A stretch of DNA of 64,000 nucleotides from Hydrogenophaga sp. PBL-H3 (lineage in GTDB: Bacteria; Pseudomonadota; Gammaproteobacteria; Burkholderiales; Burkholderiaceae_C). A program made the position numbers and the translations under genes. The DNA is taken from positions 620,001 to 684,000 of the forward strand of contig NZ_CP044972.1 in the NCBI RefSeq assembly GCF_010104355.1, in the 5' to 3' direction. The notes beneath the pieces are model-generated. The model saw only the letters and a program-made list of their open reading frames with translations. It had not been told where the DNA came from and did not search any database. Shown piece by piece: positions 60,743-64,000 of the stretch (position 1 is the first letter of the stretch; every line of letters begins with the position of its first letter).

Positions 60743-61672
60743 TCAAGACTGTGCGGTCGTTTTCCTCATCAGCGTCGATTTGCCGAACAGGCTCTCGATC
60801 AGATCCACCGCCAGTTCCGCCGTGCGGTTGCGCACGTCCAGCGCCGGGTTGAGTTCCATCACGTCCATCGACGCCAGGCGCCCGGTGTCCGCAATCATCT
60901 CCATGCACAGCTGCGCCTCGCGGTAGGTGGGGCCACCGGGCACGGTGGTGCCCACGCCGGGGGCGATGTCGGGGTCGAGAAAGTCCACATCAAAGCTCAC
61001 GTGCAGGTGGGTGTTGTCGTCCATGCCCAGGAGCGCCTGCTCCATGGTGTGGCGCATGCCCATCTCGTCGATGTAGCGCATGTCGAACACCTCCAGCCCG
61101 GCCTCGTGCACCAGTCGCTTTTCGCCCGCGTCCACGCTGCGGATGCCGATTTGACGGACCACGCTGGCGCTGATGGCCGGCGTGGTGCCGCCGATGCCGG
61201 TGAGCAGCGCGGGCCCATGACCGCACAGCAGCGCCACCGGCATGCCGTGGATGTTGCCGCTGGGGGTGAGCGCGGCGGTGTTGTAGTCGGCGTGTGCGTC
61301 GAGCCAGAGCACGCGCAGCTGTTTGCCTGTGTCGCGGCAATGGCGTGCCACCGCGCTGATGGAGCCCAGGCCCAGGCAGTGGTCGCCGCCGAGCACGATG
61401 GGCATGCGGCCCAGGGTCAGTTCGGCATGCACCGCGTGGTGCAGGGTTTCGTTCCAGGCGGCCACCTCGGGCAGGTGGCGGTAGCCGTTGGTGGGCGGCT
61501 GCCAGGGGTTGGGCGGACCACTCAGGTTGCCACGGTCGATCACGTTCAGGCCGTGACTCTCCAGCACCGTGGCCAGGTTGGCCACGCGCAGGGCCTCGGG
61601 CCCCATGGAGGCGCCGCGCGCACCGGCGCCGATGTCGGTGGGAACGCCGATGAGGCTGATGTCTTTTTGCAT
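60743..61672 (-). CDS. rocF: Arginase
   Basis: A 309-residue ureohydrolase converting arginine to ornithine and urea. All manganese-binding motifs are present: VLGGDHCLGLGS, LDAHADYNT with SGNIHGMPVA, and SFDVDFLDPDIAPGVGT. ISLIGVPTDIGAGARGASMGPEALR is the typical N-terminus, and MDVMELNPALD is near the end. The start at 61672 gives that N-terminus. It stands alone between a palindromic repeat and a divergent lipoprotein gene. Confidence 0.94.
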   Translation of the reverse strand: MQKDISLIGVPTDIGAGARGASMGPEALRVANLATVLESHGLNVIDRGNLSGPPNPWQPPTNGYRHLPEVAAWNETLHHAVHAELTLGRMPIVLGGDHCLGLGSISAVARHCRDTGKQLRVLWLDAHADYNTAALTPSGNIHGMPVALLCGHGPALLTGIGGTTPAISASVVRQIGIRSVDAGEKRLVHEAGLEVFDMRYIDEMGMRHTMEQALLGMDDNTHLHVSFDVDFLDPDIAPGVGTTVPGGPTYREAQLCMEMIADTGRLASMDVMELNPALDVRNRTAELAVDLIESLFGKSTLMRKTTAQS

Positions 61673-61785
61673 GGCACCATTGTCCTTGAGATGGCTGCCG
61701 TCGGGACACTGGCGGTGGCGAATCCAGGCCTTGCGTCTCGCAGACTGCTCTCCCTTGCACCTAGCCACCCGGAATATCTCCCTTC

Positions 61786-63021
61786 ATGAGAATGCCCCGT
61801 CCCTGCATCGGTCTGTTCACCCTCGCCTTCGGGCTCAGCGCCTGCGGCGGGGGCTGCGGTGCGCAGGCCGCCACCCTGGCGCCGGCCCAGGCGTCGGTGC
61901 CCGCCGGCAGCACCGCTTGCGACACCGCCGCAGGTCGGGTGCTCAACGTGGGTGCCGGCCAGACCTACGCCGTGCCGAGCGCGGCCGCGGCGGTGGCCCA
62001 GGACGGTGACGTGATCCGCATCGCGGCCGCCGACTACCGTGGCGATGTGACCACCTGGCGCCGCAACAACCTCACCATTTGCGGCGTTGGCGGCCGTGCC
62101 CGCCTGTTTGCCGATGGCAACAGCGCGGACGGCAAGGGCATCTGGGTGGTGTCGGGCTCCAACGTCACGGTCGACAGCATCGAGTTCCGCAACGCCCGCG
62201 TGAACGACCGCAACGGTGCCGGCATTCGCGCCGAGCACGGTGGCTGGCTGCGCGTGCGCAACAGCGGATTCTTCGACAACGAGAACGGCATCCTGACCCA
62301 CAACGTCGCCGGGACCAGCCTGGTCATCGAAGGCTGCGAATTCGCGCGCAGCGTGGTGGCCGGGGGGCTGGGGCACAACCTCTACGTGGGCCGGATCGAC
62401 CGGCTCACCGTCACGGGCAGCCATTTCCACGAAGCCACGGTGGGGCACAACCTCAAGACCCGCGCTCGCGAGTCGATCATTGAAAACAGCTACCTCATGG
62501 ACGGCCCCACCGGCAGCTCCAGCTACCTGGCGGACTTTGCCGAAGGTGGCCGGGTGGTGCTGCGCGGCAACCTGTTCCACAAGGGCCCCAATGCGCAGAA
62601 CCCCAGCGCCATCAGCTACGGTTCCGAGGGATTGGTCCATGCCACCAACACGCTGGAGCTCACGCACAACACGATGGCCATCACCCGTTCCGGTGGCGCC
62701 TTCCTGCAGGTTCGCACCGGCACCCAGTCGGTGGTGCTCAAGGCCAATCTCTTCGCCGGCACCGGCAACCAGGCCCTGATGGTGGGAACGTATGCCAGCG
62801 GCAACGCCGTGCAGACCAGTAACGTGAATGCGCTCGCCAGCCAGATGCCTGGTGCCGCCAACATCACAAGCCCCAATTTCTGGCCTGACGCGGCCTTGCA
62901 GGTTTCGCTGGACCTGGGTGGTGTGCTGGACGCCACGTACGTGCGCGATGCCCCCCGGCCGTTTCAGCTGCGCGCCATCAGCGGCGCTCGCAAGGCGGGG
63001 GCCTTGCAGTCGGCACCTTGA
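61786..63021 (+). CDS. Right-handed parallel beta-helix lipoprotein
   Basis: A 411-residue secreted protein. Signal peptide with lipobox FGLSAC (Cys near 20), then a Gly/Cys/Ala segment. The body is made of beta-helix coils with repeated short turns, for example VSGSNVTVDSIEFRNA, VRNSGFFDNENGILTHN, VIEGCEFARSVVAGG, LTVTGSHFHEATVGHNLKT, VVLRGNLFHKGPNAQNPSA and LELTHNTMAITRSGGAF. This fold is common in polysaccharide-binding or -degrading proteins and adhesins; no catalytic motif stands out. The role is unknown. Confidence 0.82.
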   Translation: MRMPRPCIGLFTLAFGLSACGGGCGAQAATLAPAQASVPAGSTACDTAAGRVLNVGAGQTYAVPSAAAAVAQDGDVIRIAAADYRGDVTTWRRNNLTICGVGGRARLFADGNSADGKGIWVVSGSNVTVDSIEFRNARVNDRNGAGIRAEHGGWLRVRNSGFFDNENGILTHNVAGTSLVIEGCEFARSVVAGGLGHNLYVGRIDRLTVTGSHFHEATVGHNLKTRARESIIENSYLMDGPTGSSSYLADFAEGGRVVLRGNLFHKGPNAQNPSAISYGSEGLVHATNTLELTHNTMAITRSGGAFLQVRTGTQSVVLKANLFAGTGNQALMVGTYASGNAVQTSNVNALASQMPGAANITSPNFWPDAALQVSLDLGGVLDATYVRDAPRPFQLRAISGARKAGALQSAP

Positions 63022-63126
63022 GGCTGGCGGACATTCCCTTGGCGCGGGCGCGCTGGCGTGGGGTGAACGACAATGCAGGCCCTCTGTGTCCCTGCGAGAC
63101 CCGCCCATGCGCTGCGGGTGGATGTC

Positions 63127-64000
63127 ATGCTTTCCCACGCCTCCCCCCTCTGGACTCCCTGCGGCTTTGACCACCTGGCGCGCGACCCGCGCGGCTGGCT
63201 GGTGCCCACCGACGCCTACTGGCGCCTGTGGTTGCAGCGGCCGGAGCTGGCGCTGGTGGCGGAGTCGTGCGCTGCCGAGCAAGCGCTGCACGCGTCGCTG
63301 GTGGATGCGCCCACGCGCGCGGTCGCGCAACACGAGCTCGATGCGTTCGAGGATGCCGACGCCCGCGCCAACCACCGCCTGTTCCTGGGTTTTCGCGATG
63401 CGGTGATCGCAGCCGGTTCGCTGGAGGCGGCTTACGCCGGATTTTTCAAGGCCGGCGCGATCCAGATCCCGCCGCTGTTCCTCGATCTGGTGGTGCAGGC
63501 CATGGTGTGCAACCTGCTCGATGGCGTTGACGATGCCTGGCAATGGCGCGCGGCCGAGATGCTGTTTCGCCGCCAGCGCGTGCGGGTGCAGGACGGGCGT
63601 GTGCTCAGCGGCGACAGCGAGGTGCTGGACATGCTCGTCGAGACCGGCGGGCTCGGCGCGGTGGGTCGTCTGCTCATGCAGAGCGGCGCGGCCATTCCCG
63701 AGGTGCAGATCGAGGTGCTGGGCGACGACAACGCCGCGCGCTACCTGCAGAGCCGCGCGGGCAATGGGCGTTTCAATTTCGTGCTCGACCTCACGCACGA
63801 GATCCAGCGCGAGCTCTCGCACGGCCTCACGCTCACCATGAACCGGTCGCAGTCGGGCTTGAAGGCACTGGCGGTGGTGCTGCAGAAGTGGGTGCGGCAT
63901 TTCCACGGCGTGGCGGTGCAGGTGCAGCCCGAATCGCGGGTGGAGGACACGGCGTGGCGCTGGCACCTGGGGCTGGATGCCGAATCCACCGCCTTGCTCA
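63127..64000 (+). CDS. DUF6352-like protein (3' end outside window)
   Basis: About 291 N-terminal residues are visible before the window edge. There is no signal peptide. Segments include SPLWTPCGFDHLARDPRGWLVPTDAYWRLWLQRPELALV, a pattern I associate with the DUF6352 group of Burkholderiales (moderate confidence), EDADARANHRLFLGFRDAVIAAG, LDLVVQAMVCNLLDG, AWQWRAAEMLFRRQRV and FNFVLDLTHEIQRELSHGL, listed here as broken blocks. Function unknown. The start at 63127 is the first ATG in frame; an in-frame GTG lies three codons upstream. Confidence 0.65.
   Translation, partial: MLSHASPLWTPCGFDHLARDPRGWLVPTDAYWRLWLQRPELALVAESCAAEQALHASLVDAPTRAVAQHELDAFEDADARANHRLFLGFRDAVIAAGSLEAAYAGFFKAGAIQIPPLFLDLVVQAMVCNLLDGVDDAWQWRAAEMLFRRQRVRVQDGRVLSGDSEVLDMLVETGGLGAVGRLLMQSGAAIPEVQIEVLGDDNAARYLQSRAGNGRFNFVLDLTHEIQRELSHGLTLTMNRSQSGLKALAVVLQKWVRHFHGVAVQVQPESRVEDTAWRWHLGLDAESTALL

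Noticed and set aside
61546..63966. An 806-codon minus-strand open frame across arginase, the beta-helix lipoprotein and the last gene
   Set aside because: It crosses three genes with clear signals on their own strands or frames and has no domain of its own.

Overview
The window is a continuous, gene-dense piece of a high-GC betaproteobacterial chromosome. The gene content points to Comamonadaceae: long colinear operons for aromatic and acyl-CoA metabolism, Bug/TctC-type solute-binding proteins, liv-type ABC transporters flanked by CoA ligases, and several short palindromic repeats of kinds seen in that group. Hydrogenophaga or a close relative is my best guess, but the genus is inferred from style, not from a marker gene. 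I see no rRNA, tRNA, CRISPR array, prophage or intact insertion sequence. Genes are tightly packed and no gene-free stretch exceeds about 300 bases.

Layout. 1-3,127: a PQQ module on the minus strand (PQQ-type sugar/sorbosone dehydrogenase, small cytochrome c, and a TonB receptor closely resembling E. coli YncD/PqqU, cut by the window edge). 3,261-10,310: a six-gene minus-strand operon for the aerobic CoA-dependent 2-aminobenzoate (anthranilate) route (fused monooxygenase/reductase, MarR regulator, enoyl-CoA hydratase, acyl-CoA dehydrogenase, CoA ligase, RidA), with four touching or overlapping gene junctions and a palindromic operator over its start. 10,431-13,004: a DUF1840 protein and two orphan Bug binding proteins. 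13,152-21,617: a liv-type ABC transporter enclosed by a PaaK-like ligase and an AMP-forming acyl-CoA ligase, with a divergent Crp/Fnr regulator. 22,624-25,162: a pseudouridine synthase and a lipase-like hydrolase.

25,169-30,287: a type I secretion locus in which the front half of the ABC exporter is joined in frame to the back half of a large RTX/cadherin-like protein, followed by an HlyD adaptor. 30,501-32,420: htpG behind a sigma32-like promoter and carrying a 60-base palindromic repeat inside its coding sequence. 32,490-37,436: four overlapping genes with the order and domain content of the Ralstonia phcBSRQ quorum-sensing operon (methyltransferase signal synthase, membrane sensor kinase, receiver-kinase hybrid, response regulator). 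Base composition changes inside the sensor gene, just before its histidine box.

37,532-49,414: mostly housekeeping and stress genes (Gly/Val-rich lipoprotein, ohr-ohrR with a perfect operator, srkA, a methyltransferase, a cation/proton antiporter, ybdK, an ABC-2 exporter, psd, purT), plus an ABC ATPase that has lost most catalytic motifs and a DUF3455 lipoprotein. 49,552-52,341: an ECF sigma/anti-sigma pair and an AT-rich HipBA-type toxin-antitoxin module. 52,493-64,000: AMP nucleosidase, a MgtC/SapB-like membrane protein, glutathione reductase, a short-chain dehydrogenase, 3-hydroxybutyryl-CoA dehydrogenase, a GMC oxidoreductase overlapping a small monooxygenase-fold protein, arginase, a beta-helix lipoprotein and a truncated DUF6352-like gene.

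The main points for a second look are the phc-like signalling operon, the ABC-RTX chimera, the in-frame repeats inside abmA and htpG, and the PQQ scavenging module.
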